This document shows, in pieces, positions 9,149 through 18,367 of a stretch of DNA of 64,000 nt (its first letter is position 1; every line of letters starts with the position of its first letter). Where the stretch lies: positions 62,001 through 126,000 of the forward strand of contig NZ_LMEP01000004.1 in the NCBI RefSeq assembly GCF_001426405.1, read 5' to 3'. The notes below the pieces were generated by a model, which worked only from the letters and a program-made list of their open reading frames with translations, made no database searches and was not told the DNA's origin. The position numbers and the translations under genes were made by a program. Source of the DNA: Streptomyces sp. Root1304. Lineage in GTDB: Bacteria > Actinomycetota > Actinomycetes > Streptomycetales > Streptomycetaceae.

Positions 9149-11001
9149 TGCGACGCGCACGGTGGAACGCCCCGCTCGTCGTGGCCCTCACGGGCCTCGG
9201 CCTGATCGCCCTCCTCGGCATCGTCGCCCCCTTCCTGTGGGAGGAACGGGCGACCGCGCTCGGCGGCTCCGCCCGCGCGCACCCGTCCGGCGCACACTGG
9301 CTCGGCACCGACGCCCTCGGCCGCGACGTACTGGCCCGCACCTTGGTCGCCACCCGCCTCACCCTGGAGATGACGCTCGCCGCGACCGCGCTCGCCGCCG
9401 TCGCGGGCAGCCTGCTCGGCACCGTCGTCTGGGTCTCCGGCCGACGCGTACGCGAGCTCGGCCTGCGGCTGATCGACGTGATGATCTCCTACCCGGCGCT
9501 CATCCTGGCCCTGGTGATCGCCACGGTCCTCGGAACCGGACCCACCGCCTCGCTCCTCGCGATCGGCCTGGGCGGCGCACCCGCCTTCGCCCGACTCACC
9601 GCCAACATGGCGGCCTCGGTCGCCCAGCGCGACTTCGTGACGCAGGCCCGTCTGATGGGCGTACCGCCCTTCCGTCTGCTCGCCCGCCACCTGCTGCCCA
9701 ACATCTCCGGGCCGCTGCTCGTGCTGGTCTCGGTGGCCTTCGCGAACGTACTCGTCGCGCTGTCCGGCCTGTCGTTCCTGGGCGTCGGCGTGCAGTCGCC
9801 GGACTACGACTGGGGAGCGCTGCTCAACTCCGGCCTGGAGTCGCTCTACACCAACCCCGCCGAGGCGATCGGCCCGGCGGTCGCCATCACCGTCACCGGC
9901 GTCCTCGCGGGCTTCGTCGGCGACGGCCTCGCCACGGCACTCGACCCCCGTGCCGGCGGTACGACAGCCAGGGCCAGGCCGGCCGTCGAGGTCGCCGCGA
10001 GATCCCACCGGACGCCCGCGGACGCCCTGGTGACGGTGGACAACCTCGTCGTCGCCCTGCCGGACGGTACCCGTCTCGTCGACGACGTCTCCTTCCACGT
10101 CATGCCCGGCGAGATCCTCGGCCTCGTGGGAGAGTCCGGCTCCGGAAAGTCGCTGACGGCGATGAGCGTGGCCCGGATCCTGCCGGAGGGGCTGTCCGCG
10201 CACGCGGCGGAACTGACTCTGGACGACCTCGACCTGACCGGCTCCGAAGCCGACCCCCGGCGCCTGGCCACCGAGATCGGCATCGTCTTCCAGGACCCCT
10301 CGGCCTCCTTCAACCCGGCCCTGAAGGTGGGCGGTCAGCTGACCGAGACGCTCCGCGTGCACCAGGGAGTGCGCGGAGGGAAAGCGCGGGGGCGTGCTGT
10401 CGAGGCCCTGGAGCAGGTGCGGATCGAGAACCCGGCCCGGGTCGTGAAGCAGTACCCGCACGAGCTGTCAGGTGGCATGCGGCAGCGCGCGATGATCGCC
10501 GCCGCGATCCTGCCCGGTCCGCGGCTGATCGTCGCCGACGAACCGACCACCGCCCTCGACGTGACCGTCCAGGCCGAGGTGCTCGACCTCCTGAAGGACA
10601 TCAACAGCACCCGTGGCACGAGCATGCTCTTCATCTCCCACGACATCGGCGTGATCGGCACGGTCTGCCATCGGATCGTGGTGATGTACGCCGGCCGGGT
10701 GGTGGAGGAACTGTCCGCGGCCGACCTGCGGGCGGGCCGCGCCAGGCATCCGTACACCAAGGCCCTGCTGGCCGCGAGCCCACGTCTTCAGGGCATGGAC
10801 GCGGATACGGACACCGTCGTGGAGCGCGCACCGCTCGCGACGATCCCGGGCCGCCCACCGGCACCCGCCGACCGCCCGGCCGGCTGCGCCTTCGCCGATC
10901 GCTGCCCGGTGGTGCTCGACGGCCTCTGCGGAACCGAACGCCCGCCGATGGCCGACGCCGTCGCCTGCCATGCCGTACGCCAGGAGGTGCAGCCCGCATG
11001 A
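9148..11001 (+). CDS. Fused ABC permease (DppC type) and ATPase (DppD type)
   Basis: This 617-aa protein joins two parts that are normally separate. Residues 1 to about 275 form a DppC-type permease with an N-terminal membrane segment, HWLGTDALGRDVLAR and an EAA loop at TQARLMGVPPFRLLARHLLPN without its first residue. After a short linker, residues from about 290 form an ATPase: Walker A GESGSGKS (near 328), signature LSGGMRQR, Walker B LIVADEPTTALD and switch ISHDIG. The C-terminal oligopeptide-type extension has GCAFADRCPV. No stop or frameshift separates the halves. It overlaps the next ATPase gene by four bases (ATGA). The complete importer is therefore built from four polypeptides instead of five. 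Confidence 0.92.
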   Translation: MRRARWNAPLVVALTGLGLIALLGIVAPFLWEERATALGGSARAHPSGAHWLGTDALGRDVLARTLVATRLTLEMTLAATALAAVAGSLLGTVVWVSGRRVRELGLRLIDVMISYPALILALVIATVLGTGPTASLLAIGLGGAPAFARLTANMAASVAQRDFVTQARLMGVPPFRLLARHLLPNISGPLLVLVSVAFANVLVALSGLSFLGVGVQSPDYDWGALLNSGLESLYTNPAEAIGPAVAITVTGVLAGFVGDGLATALDPRAGGTTARARPAVEVAARSHRTPADALVTVDNLVVALPDGTRLVDDVSFHVMPGEILGLVGESGSGKSLTAMSVARILPEGLSAHAAELTLDDLDLTGSEADPRRLATEIGIVFQDPSASFNPALKVGGQLTETLRVHQGVRGGKARGRAVEALEQVRIENPARVVKQYPHELSGGMRQRAMIAAAILPGPRLIVADEPTTALDVTVQAEVLDLLKDINSTRGTSMLFISHDIGVIGTVCHRIVVMYAGRVVEELSAADLRAGRARHPYTKALLAASPRLQGMDADTDTVVERAPLATIPGRPPAPADRPAGCAFADRCPVVLDGLCGTERPPMADAVACHAVRQEVQPA

Positions 11002-11819
11002 CCACGTCCCCCTACCAGCTGGCCGTCGAGAACCTGACCGTCACCTTCGGGTACGGTCGGCGCGCCAGGACGGTGCTGCACGGTGTGTCCACCGGGGTCC
11101 GGGCAGGGCAGACGCTCGGCCTGGTCGGCGAGTCCGGATCGGGCAAGTCGACGATCGCCAAGGCGATCGTGGGCATCCACCCGGTCCGCACCGGCCGCAT
11201 CACGCTCGGTGGAGAAGACCTCACGGGTCTCCAGGGGAGCGAGCTCGTCGCGGTACGCCGCCGGATACAGCTCGTCTCCCAGGACCCGTACGCCTCGCTC
11301 AACCCGCGCATGACGGTCGGTGAGGCCATCGCCGAGGCCGTCGACCCGGTGCGGGCCGACGCCAGGAAGCACGCGGCGACGGTCGAGCGGTGGCTGGAGA
11401 CCGTCGCGCTGGACGGCTCGGCCGCGGCCAGGTACCCGCACGAGTTCTCCGGCGGTCAGCGCCAACGCATCGCGGTCGCCCGCGCCCTGGCCGTGGAACC
11501 CGAAGTGGTGATCGCCGACGAGATCACCTCGGCGCTCGACGCCTCCGTCCAGGCCGAGGTGCTCAACCTCCTGGAAGAACTACGGCGTTCGCTGGCCCTG
11601 ACGATGGTCTTCATCTCCCACGACCTGGCCGTCGTCCGCCACGTCAGCGACGAGGTCGCCGTCCTGCGCCAGGGGGAGCTGGTGGAGCAGGGGCCGGTGC
11701 GGGACGTGTACCGCACGCCGCGACACCCCTACACACGCCGCCTGCTGGCGAGCGTACCGGCGTTCGGGGAGAAGCCGATACCCGAGAAGACGCCCGAGAA
11801 GAAGGAGACTGCAGCATGA
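10998..11819 (+). CDS. ABC transporter ATPase, DppF type
   Basis: This 273-aa ATPase is the second nucleotide-binding subunit of the peptide-type importer. Walker A is GESGSGKST, the Q-loop is in LVSQDPYASLNPRM, the signature is FSGGQRQRIAVARAL and the switch histidine is in FISHDLAVV. Walker B reads VVIADEITSALD, with isoleucine where the D-loop entry is usually Pro or Ala; this is a mild variation. The start overlaps the preceding stop (ATGA at 10998-11001), and its own stop overlaps the start of the M20 gene in the same way. The short Pro/Lys/Glu-rich tail (EKTPEKKE) lacks the Cys-rich extension of the partner ATPase. Confidence 0.92.
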   Translation: MTTSPYQLAVENLTVTFGYGRRARTVLHGVSTGVRAGQTLGLVGESGSGKSTIAKAIVGIHPVRTGRITLGGEDLTGLQGSELVAVRRRIQLVSQDPYASLNPRMTVGEAIAEAVDPVRADARKHAATVERWLETVALDGSAAARYPHEFSGGQRQRIAVARALAVEPEVVIADEITSALDASVQAEVLNLLEELRRSLALTMVFISHDLAVVRHVSDEVAVLRQGELVEQGPVRDVYRTPRHPYTRRLLASVPAFGEKPIPEKTPEKKETAA

Positions 11820-13057
11820 ACGAGCCGACCGCCGTCGCCGACAGCACGCGGCAGATCACCGCCGGTCTGAAACCCGCCGCACTGGAGGACTTCTACCGCG
11901 ACCTGCACCGCCATCCCGAGCTCGCCTTCCAGGAGCACCGCACCGCGGCGAAGCTCGCCGCCTGCCTGCGCGCGGCCGGCTACGACGTGACGGAAAGGGT
12001 CGGTGGCACCGGTGTCGTCGGTGTCCTCGTCAACGGCGACGGCCCGGTCGTCTGGCTGCGGTGCGACATGGACGCGCTGCCGGTCCAGGAGGCCACCGGC
12101 CTGGAGTGCGCCTCCTCCGTCGACGGATTGATGCACGCCTGCGGCCACGACCTGCACGTCACCTGGCTCGCCGGCGCCGCCGAGTCGCTGGCCGCCGCCC
12201 GCGACACCTGGTCCGGTACGCTGGTCGTCATCGGGCAGCCCGCCGAGGAGTCCGGCGGCGGCGCGGCGGCCATGGTCGCCGGTGGGCTGCACACCCGCTT
12301 TCCCCGCCCCGACGTGCTGCTCGGCCAGCACGTGACGCCCGGTCTCGCCGGGTTCTACCCGCACACCCCGGGCCTCACCATGTCGGCCTCCGACGACATC
12401 GACGTCGTCGTGCACGGCGTGGGCGGCCACGGCTCACGTCCCGAGTCGACGATCGACCCGGTCGTGACGGCCGCCTACATCGTCACCCGCCTGCAGACGG
12501 TGGTGTCGAGGGAGGTCGCGGCTGCGCACTCGGTGGTGCTGACGGTGGGCCAGTTCCACGCCGGCACGAAGCACAACATCATCCCCGCCGACGCCCGGCT
12601 CTCCCTGAACCTGCGCACCCAGGACGCGCACGTACGCGACCGGGTCCTGGGCGCCGTACGCCGAATCGTCGCGGGCGAGTGCCGGACCGCCGGCTGCCCG
12701 GAGCCGCCCGAGGTCACGGTACGGCCCGGCTACCCGAACACCGTCAACGACGCCGTCCTCGACGGGCAGATCACGGCTGTGCACCGCGAACTCTGCGGGG
12801 CAGAGGCGGTGTTCGACTTCGGACCGGCCATGGGCAGCGAGGACTTCTCCCTCCTCGTACCCGACGGCGTCCCGTACGACTACTGGTACGTCACCTCCAC
12901 TCCGGCCGAGGTGTGGGAGGCGGCCCCCGGCACGGACCTGGCGGAGAAGTTCGGCAACGTACCGGGCAACCACAGCCCCCTGTTCGCCCCCGACCTCTCC
13001 GTGCTCGTGCCAGGTGTCCAGACCCTGGTGTCGGCGGCGCTGAGCCGCCTGGCGTGA
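11816..13057 (+). CDS. M20-family amidohydrolase/aminoacylase
   Basis: This 413-aa metal-dependent amidohydrolase belongs to the M20 (hippurate hydrolase/IAA-amino acid hydrolase) family. It shows LRCDMDALPVQE and MHACGHDLH, which hold metal ligands, then GQPAEESGGGA, and a second metal-site part GPAMGSEDFS near the C terminus. The lid domain with VVHGVGGHGSRP lies in the middle. No signal peptide is visible, so it acts in the cytoplasm on imported material. Its start overlaps the ATPase stop (ATGA), tying it to the importer. The probable reaction is removal of an acyl group from an N-acyl amino acid, or hydrolysis of a small peptide. A paralogue lies at 20786-21997. Confidence 0.92.
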   Translation: MNEPTAVADSTRQITAGLKPAALEDFYRDLHRHPELAFQEHRTAAKLAACLRAAGYDVTERVGGTGVVGVLVNGDGPVVWLRCDMDALPVQEATGLECASSVDGLMHACGHDLHVTWLAGAAESLAAARDTWSGTLVVIGQPAEESGGGAAAMVAGGLHTRFPRPDVLLGQHVTPGLAGFYPHTPGLTMSASDDIDVVVHGVGGHGSRPESTIDPVVTAAYIVTRLQTVVSREVAAAHSVVLTVGQFHAGTKHNIIPADARLSLNLRTQDAHVRDRVLGAVRRIVAGECRTAGCPEPPEVTVRPGYPNTVNDAVLDGQITAVHRELCGAEAVFDFGPAMGSEDFSLLVPDGVPYDYWYVTSTPAEVWEAAPGTDLAEKFGNVPGNHSPLFAPDLSVLVPGVQTLVSAALSRLA

Positions 13058-14244
13058 CCGGATCGAGGAACACGGCACGCGTCTCGGCCTCGTCGTCCGG
13101 CGCCCCCCGGTCCCGTCTGCGCCGGCGCCTGCTGACCGGGCTCGCGTGCGTGCTCGTGCTCGCCGCCGGTCTGGGGGCGGGCTCGCTGTGGATCGTCACG
13201 GGCAAGTTCGTACAGCCGATCGACGACACCCCGCTGAACACCCGCGTCGTCTCGGCGGGCAGGGGAACGGTGACCCTGCCCGCCACCGACGAGAGCCGGC
13301 AGGCCGGTGTCTACGGCCTGATCTGGAAGGACCAATCCACCGGCGAGCGCCGACAGGGCATCCTCGGCCCGATCGTCCGAGCCGACGCCGGCACGGTGAC
13401 CCGCGAACTCACCCACGACGGGACCCCACCCGCCGCGGACGCCGCAGCGAAGATCTCCGTGACCGTGTGGGCCAGCGACCCGCAGCGGGCACGGGGACTC
13501 GACTACCAGGACGTCACCTACCCCAGCGAGAACGGCCCGATGCCGGCCTGGTTCCTCCCCGGCACCAGGAGCACCTGGGTCATCCAGGTCCACGGCCTCG
13601 GAGCCGGCCGCGGCGCAGGACTCCGTACCCTGCCCCAGCTCCACGCCCAGGGTTATCCCGTTCTCGACATCACCTACCGCAACGACCCCGGCGCCCCGCG
13701 CGACGCCGGCGGGAACCGACAGTTCGGCGACAGCGAGTGGCGTGATCTGGAAGCCGCCGTACGATACGCCCGCACTCGAGGTGCTGCCGACGTGGTGCTC
13801 TACGGCTTCTCGATGGGCGGCGGCATCGTCGAGACCTACCTGGACCGCGCCACCGACACCACCGCGGTCCGGTCCGTCGTCCTCGACTCTCCCGCGCTCG
13901 ACTACCGCGCCGTCATCGGCACCATCGCGAGCGGCCTCGGCCTGCCCCCTGCCGTCGGCGGCATCACCGCCGCCTTCGTGGAGCTCCGCTCCGGAGCCGA
14001 CCTCGACGCGGTCGACGCCCTGTCCGCGAATCGGCGGGCCGGCGGGCCCCGGCAGCCCGTGCTCCTCTTCCACGGCACGGACGACCGGGTCGTTCCCCAC
14101 TCCACGAGCGTCGCCTTCGCGCGTGACTGGCCGGACGAGGTCACGCTCGTGAACGTCGAGGGAGCGAGCCACACCGGCGCCTGGAACGCCGACCCCGACA
14201 CCTACGAGAAGCACCTCACCGCGTTCCTCGAACGCACCGCATGA
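13054..14244 (+). CDS. Membrane-anchored alpha/beta hydrolase
   Basis: This 396-aa protein has an Arg-rich N terminus followed by one hydrophobic segment ([20 protein letters not shown], about residues 20-42) and no clear cleavage site, so the hydrolase domain should sit outside the membrane. The domain contains [11 protein letters not shown], the nucleophile elbow YGFSMGGGI, the acid region [11 protein letters not shown] and the histidine in [12 protein letters not shown] at 13054 is chosen because it overlaps the M20 stop (GTGA), extending the run of coupled genes. It resembles prolyl-oligopeptidase-like/BAAT-like hydrolases, but the substrate is unknown. It is the last intact gene before the insertion-sequence remnants. 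Confidence 0.85.
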   Translation: MTGSRNTARVSASSSGAPRSRLRRRLLTGLACVLVLAAGLGAGSLWIVTGKFVQPIDDTPLNTRVVSAGRGTVTLPATDESRQAGVYGLIWKDQSTGERRQGILGPIVRADAGTVTRELTHDGTPPAADAAAKISVTVWASDPQRARGLDYQDVTYPSENGPMPAWFLPGTRSTWVIQVHGLGAGRGAGLRTLPQLHAQGYPVLDITYRNDPGAPRDAGGNRQFGDSEWRDLEAAVRYARTRGAADVVLYGFSMGGGIVETYLDRATDTTAVRSVVLDSPALDYRAVIGTIASGLGLPPAVGGITAAFVELRSGADLDAVDALSANRRAGGPRQPVLLFHGTDDRVVPHSTSVAFARDWPDEVTLVNVEGASHTGAWNADPDTYEKHLTAFLERTA

Positions 14245-14520
14245 GGGGACGGCGAGGCTCGGGTGGGACGGCGGTCCGGAGAGCGGGCAGGTAGGCGCTC
14301 GACTGCCCGGCCGCGTTGGGGTGGAAGGACTGCCCGATGGGCCAGTTGAGGGCGTGGAGCCAGGGGGTCGCGTCGCACAGCTGGTGGCCCGTGAAGCGGT
14401 CGGCGGCATCCTCGTAGACGAACCCGCCGTGCTGGGCCACCTCGTTGCGGATCACGGTGTTGAGGGCGTCGGCTCCGTTGCTGAGCGCGGTGCGCTTGGT
14501 GGCGCTGATGCCGGCGCGGT
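14216..14520 (-). pseudogene. C-terminal remnant of a secreted SGNH/GDSL hydrolase
   Basis: Only the last quarter of an SGNH (GDSL) lipase/esterase is present. The readable text has [20 protein letters not shown] and [10 protein letters not shown], then FHPNAAGQ, which carries the catalytic histidine of block V. The block I serine and the other blocks are absent. On its upstream side the text stops where transposase sequence begins at about 14525, so a transposable element probably replaced or removed the rest. The same histidine block occurs in the intact gene at the right edge (HPNAYGQ), but the two are not close copies. Confidence 0.75.
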
Positions 14521-14524
14521 CGGG

Positions 14525-15582
14525 GTGATCGGGGTCGACGACTTCGCCCTGCGGCGCCGGCACAGCTACGCCACGGTCATCATCAACGCCGAGACCGGCC
14601 AGCGGATCGAGGTACTGCCCGGCCGCGAGGCCGCCACCTTGGAAGCCTGGCTGCGCGGGCATCCGGGCATCGAGGCCGTGTGCCGGGACGGATCGGCCAC
14701 GCCGAGGCGATCCGCCGAGCCCTGCCCGACGCGGTCCAGATCAGCGACCGCTGGCACCTGTGGCACAACCTCGCCGAGGCCGTCCGCAAAGGGGTCGCCG
14801 CCCGCAACATCTGCTGGGCGAAAGCGGGCCAGCCCCCGGCCGAGGGCTGCCAGGCCATCACCACCCGTGAGCGCCGGCAGCAGGTACACGACCTGCGAGA
14901 GCGCGGAGTGGGCCTGCTGGAGTGCGTGCGCCGCCTGAACCTGGCTCTCAACACCGTCAAGCGGTACGACCGTGTTGCCGAGCCCGAGCGCCTCATCCGC
15001 GCCCCCGAGTACCGGCCCACCCTGGTGGACCCCTACCGCGATCACCTGCGCCAACGGCGGCTGGAGGACCCGGCCGTCCCCGTCACCCATCTCCTCCGGG
15101 AAATCAGGGATCTGGGCTGCATCGGCAGCTCGAACCTCCTGGTCCGCTACATCAACCAGGGCCGCGTCGAGGCCGACCGGCCCGCGCTCTCGCCCCGGCG
15201 CCTGGCCCGCTACCTGCTCCCCCGCCCCGACCGCCTCAAGGGCCATCGGCGGGAACGTATCGAGGCCGCCCGCGCCGCCTGCCACGAGATGACCGCTCTG
15301 GCCGACCCCATCCACCGCTTCGCAGCGCTGCTGGATCCCGCCGACGGCAATGCCGCCCTGCTGAGCACCCGGATCACCGCGGCCCAGGCCGAGGACCTGC
15401 CCCACCTGCAGGCCTTCACCGGGGGCCTCGAGAAGGACCGCGCCGCAGTCGACGCCGCCCTCACGCTGCCGCACCACAACGGCGGCACCGAAGGCGTCAA
15501 CAACAAAACCAAGCTGATTGAGCGCCAGATGTACAGCCGCGCGGGCTTCCCCCTCCTCCGCCACCGCATCCTCCTGGGCTGA
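14525..15582 (+). pseudogene. ISL3-family transposase remnant
   Basis: This is the middle and C-terminal part of an ISL3-family transposase. The catalytic DDE positions are recognisable: [16 protein letters not shown] (first Asp), [11 protein letters not shown] (second Asp) and TEGVNNKTKLIERQMYSRAGF (Glu region). The N-terminal zinc-finger/HTH part, about 150 residues, is missing. The frame shifts once near 14690, where VCRDGSA should continue into [13 protein letters not shown]. The truncated start abuts the SGNH hydrolase tail. No terminal inverted repeat was found. It cannot make an active transposase. Confidence 0.88.
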
Positions 15583-15630
15583 CCACACTCTCCGTCACTG
15601 CCGACTACGGAACAGACCCGAACGATTCGC

Positions 15631-16306
15631 AGTCCCCAGGCCCTGCTCGCCCTGGCCCACCTGCGGTGCGGTGACACCTATGCCCAACTGGCCGCCGGGC
15701 TCGGTATCGGGATCGCGACCTTCCCCAAGCTCTCAACTCCGTTCGAGCAGGTGAGACCCCGCGCTCCATACGGGAAGCCGTCGAGGCCCTGTCCACCCTC
15801 GCCCCTTCCCTGGCGAGGCGATGCGGACGATCTGGGAGAAGGCGTTCGTCATCCTCGACGGCACCCTGTTGCCGATCGACCGCATCGCCGCCTACACCCC
15901 CCACTACTCCGGGAAGCACAAGCGTCACGGCATGAACGTGCAGGTCCTGACCGATCCGGTCGGACGGCTGCTCCGGGCCTCGCCCGCCCTGCCCGGCTCG
16001 ACCCACGACCTCACCGCCGCCCGACAGCATGGAATCATCGAAGCCCTCACCGAGTCGGGGCTCAAATGCTGGGCGGACAAGGCGTATCAGGGAGCCGGCA
16101 GACGCGTCCGGGTACCGTTTCGGGGCCGCCACCTGCAGAGATGGGAGCGCCGCCACAACAGCAGCCACGCGAAGATCCGCTGCCTCGGCGAGCAGGCCAT
16201 GGCCACCCTCAAGGGCTGGCGGCTCCTGCGGAAGCTCCGCTGCAGCACCAACCGGATCACCGACGTCGTGAAGGCCGTCCTCGTCCTTCACCACGCATCA
16301 GCGTGA
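15631..16306 (+). pseudogene. IS5-family (DDE_Tnp_4) transposase remnant
   Basis: This is a degraded IS5-group transposase. The N-terminal part (ALLALAHLRCGDTYAQLAAG, without further context) is in one frame, a short REAVEALSTLAPSLA piece is in another, and the catalytic part from 15821 is in a third: FVILDGTLLPIDR, HGMNVQVLTDPVGRLL, GSTHDLTAAR, and the final Glu region LGEQAMATLKGWRLLRK. At least two frameshifts separate them. The sequence after the stop (GTTGGAAAATGATCA) may be the right terminal repeat. No matching left end was found next to the ISL3 remnant, so the element is probably truncated there. Confidence 0.85.
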
Positions 16307-16356
16307 GGTTGGAAAATGATCACTCTCGGTGACGGCTGCGGCAGTGGCTCGACTTC

Positions 16357-16429
16357 CGCCAAGCCGCAAGCGGGGAGCAGAACCGCAGGTGGGGGAGGCA
16401 TTCGCTCGCTCCCCGCTTGCGGCTTGGCG
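16357..16429. repeat. 22-bp perfect inverted repeat (hairpin)
   Basis: The arms 16357-16378 and 16408-16429 are perfect reverse complements over 22 bp, enclosing 29 bp. The arm contains CCAAGCCGCAAGCGGGG. It lies just beyond the IS5 remnant and before the corA remnant. It could act as a transcription terminator or be the paired ends of a lost small element; no T-run follows either arm. Confidence 0.7.
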
Positions 16430-16518
16430 CATTCTCCCCAGATTCTCCCCAGGGGTTCGAAACGACCATGCCAGGGCGTTCGTGTTTGCGAAGATGATCG
16501 AGGTATCCGGTTCGTCCC

Positions 16519-16716
16519 CTACAGCCAGTCCCGCCTCTTGAAGATGAAGTACAGGCTCGTGCACACCGCTGCCATCAGCAGGATCGCGAACGGGTAGTCG
16601 AACACCCAGTCCAGCTCCGGCATCGCGTCGAAGTTCATTCCGTAGATTGTTCCCACCAACGTGGGTGCAAACAAAATGGCCGCCCAGCTTGAGATCTTCT
16701 TGACACCGCGATCCAT
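16519..16716 (-). pseudogene. C-terminal remnant of a CorA magnesium transporter
   Basis: About 65 codons encode only the C-terminal two-helix pore part of CorA: KKISSWAAILFAPTLVGTIY, then the selectivity motif GMNF, MPELDWVF, a second hydrophobic segment and the final KRRDWL. The intact corA at 31148-32269 ends with the same blocks at clearly lower DNA identity, so this is a remnant of a different corA and not a recent copy. The first 300 or so residues are missing, and the sequence runs directly into the region downstream of the glycanase gene. Confidence 0.85.
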
Positions 16717-16802
16717 CGTTCGGCCCCGGCGTTCGTCGCTGTACTCGGACGGCAGGCCGGGACGGGGTGGGTGTCGCCGTGGCCCCGCTCCCGCCGGTTC
16801 GT

Positions 16803-18254
16803 TCAGGAGGCCGGAACGGAGTCCTCGAAGGCCGTCTCGTTCGAGCGGTACGCGGCGACCTTCGCGGCCACCTGGGCCGGGGTGAGGACCTCGTCCTTCA
16901 CGTGGAGCATGTAGTCGATCCGCTCCTCGTAGGCGCGGGTGGTCGTGGAGGTTTGACCGGCGAGGTCGATCAGCCACTGGTTGAAGTGGATCGACATGGG
17001 TCGCTCGGGCAGGTAGCGGGCGTCGTGGCGGGCGAACTCCTTGCCGTCGATGTAGTAGACGAGTGCCCTGTCGTCGATGGTCAGGACGAGGTCGTGCCAG
17101 CCGGCCTGGCTCGTGCGGGCCTCGGTGTGCTGGTTGACGGCCTCCCAGGGGTCGGGCCGGAAGGTCTCCCAGGAGGTGGTGTAGAGGACGTTCGCGGTCT
17201 CGCCCCAGCCGCCGTTGGGGAGGTACTCGAAGTCGTACTCGGCGTAGTCGTCCGCCATCGGTGCGGTGAGGTCGTTGATGGTGAAGAAGCTCTGGACCAG
17301 GTGGTCGCCGTCCGGGCCGCTGGTCGGGGTGTCCGTGAAGTGGACCCGGGCGGCGTAGGTGCCGTTCTTGAACTTCCGTGCCGCGGTGTGCACTTCGGTC
17401 TGCCGGGTCGAGGTGCCGGTGCCCGCGGTCGACGTGCGCAGCGTCATGACGGAGTTCGTGCCGTCTTTGGCGAAGGTGACGTTCTCGGGTGCCCAGGTCG
17501 CGTCGCCGACACCGGGGCCGCCACCGCCGGAGCGGATGGTCCAGCCGTGTGCTGTGATCGCCGGGTCGGTGTGGCCGGTGTAGTCGAAGTCGTCGAAGAG
17601 GACGCCCTGTTCGGCCGGGGGAGTGGCCGGAGTCGTGGGGGACGGGTCGGTCGGCGTCGGGGTCGGGGTCGGCGTTGCTTCCTTGCCGGCGGGGGCGGTG
17701 CCCCAGACCTGGACTCCGCCGATGGTGGCGGTGACCTGGGTCCAGTTCCCGTACGTGGTCTGCGCGGGTCCGAACGAGTAGTCGTCGGACTGGTCGAGCG
17801 GCTGCCAGTCGGAGCGGTGGAAGCGCAGCTGCACGTCCCCGGTGTCGGCGCCCGGCGCCAGGGAGCCGGCCCCCGCCGTGAACCCGACCTCCAGGTACCG
17901 GTCCGCCGTGGCGGTGGGGTTGGCCGGCCTGCCGAACGTACCCGTCAGATGCGTGCAGCCCCTGACGGCCCAGTCGCACGCGTAGCTGTACGAGGCACCG
18001 GGGTCGGCCTTGAAGTAGTAGCGCAGCTTGACCTGGCTCAACGGGATGTTCGTCGTCCCGGTGTTGGCCACGGTGAACCAGGGCGCCGCCTGGTCGCTGC
18101 CCGCGCCGCCCTGCCGGTACAGGACGGCGACGCTCTCCTCCGCGGCAGCGGCCGGGGAGGCGGTCAGTGAGGTGGCGCCGAGACCGATCACGGCGGTGGC
18201 GGCGGCGAGCGCGGTGCGCATGCCGGTCTTTCGGCGGCTGGTTCCGTTGCGCAT
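16803..18254 (-). CDS. Secreted CBM3-GH16 glycoside hydrolase
   Basis: This 483-aa exported protein has a signal peptide (residues 1 to about 36, ending SPAAAAEE) and a family-3-like carbohydrate-binding module (about 38-190; KLRYYFK, CDWAVRGC, NWTQVTATIGGVQVWG). A TPTPTPTDPSP linker leads to a GH16-like catalytic domain (about 225-483). The catalytic motif appears as AEYDFEYL, matching the GH16 ExDxE pattern. GH16 enzymes cut beta-1,3/1,4-glucans or galactans; the exact glycan is not resolved. The ATG follows a purine-rich stretch with GGGAGTTCCTC on the coding side reversed, so the RBS is not ideal. A DasR-like palindrome lies about 115 bp upstream. A decayed copy occurs at 1-713. Confidence 0.88.
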   Translation of the reverse strand: MRNGTSRRKTGMRTALAAATAVIGLGATSLTASPAAAAEESVAVLYRQGGAGSDQAAPWFTVANTGTTNIPLSQVKLRYYFKADPGASYSYACDWAVRGCTHLTGTFGRPANPTATADRYLEVGFTAGAGSLAPGADTGDVQLRFHRSDWQPLDQSDDYSFGPAQTTYGNWTQVTATIGGVQVWGTAPAGKEATPTPTPTPTDPSPTTPATPPAEQGVLFDDFDYTGHTDPAITAHGWTIRSGGGGPGVGDATWAPENVTFAKDGTNSVMTLRTSTAGTGTSTRQTEVHTAARKFKNGTYAARVHFTDTPTSGPDGDHLVQSFFTINDLTAPMADDYAEYDFEYLPNGGWGETANVLYTTSWETFRPDPWEAVNQHTEARTSQAGWHDLVLTIDDRALVYYIDGKEFARHDARYLPERPMSIHFNQWLIDLAGQTSTTTRAYEERIDYMLHVKDEVLTPAQVAAKVAAYRSNETAFEDSVPAS

Positions 18255-18367
18255 GGGAGTTCCTCTCGGGGAGGTGGTGGGGGGAGGGGGAGGCGGCGCG
18301 GTGCGGAGGGTGAGGCCCGCTGCTTCAACATCCGTGTGGGGGAAGGCTGATCACGCGCCGAGGAGAA

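Noticed and set aside
9045..10997. Upstream extension of the DppF-type ATPase
   Set aside because: It is out of frame with the fused permease-ATPase and is Arg/Pro-rich noise; the ATGA overlap at 10998 gives the real start.
16441..16470. tRNA-like GGTTCGAAAC near the corA remnant
   Set aside because: Only the T-loop resemblance is present; no acceptor stem, D-arm or anticodon arm can be formed.
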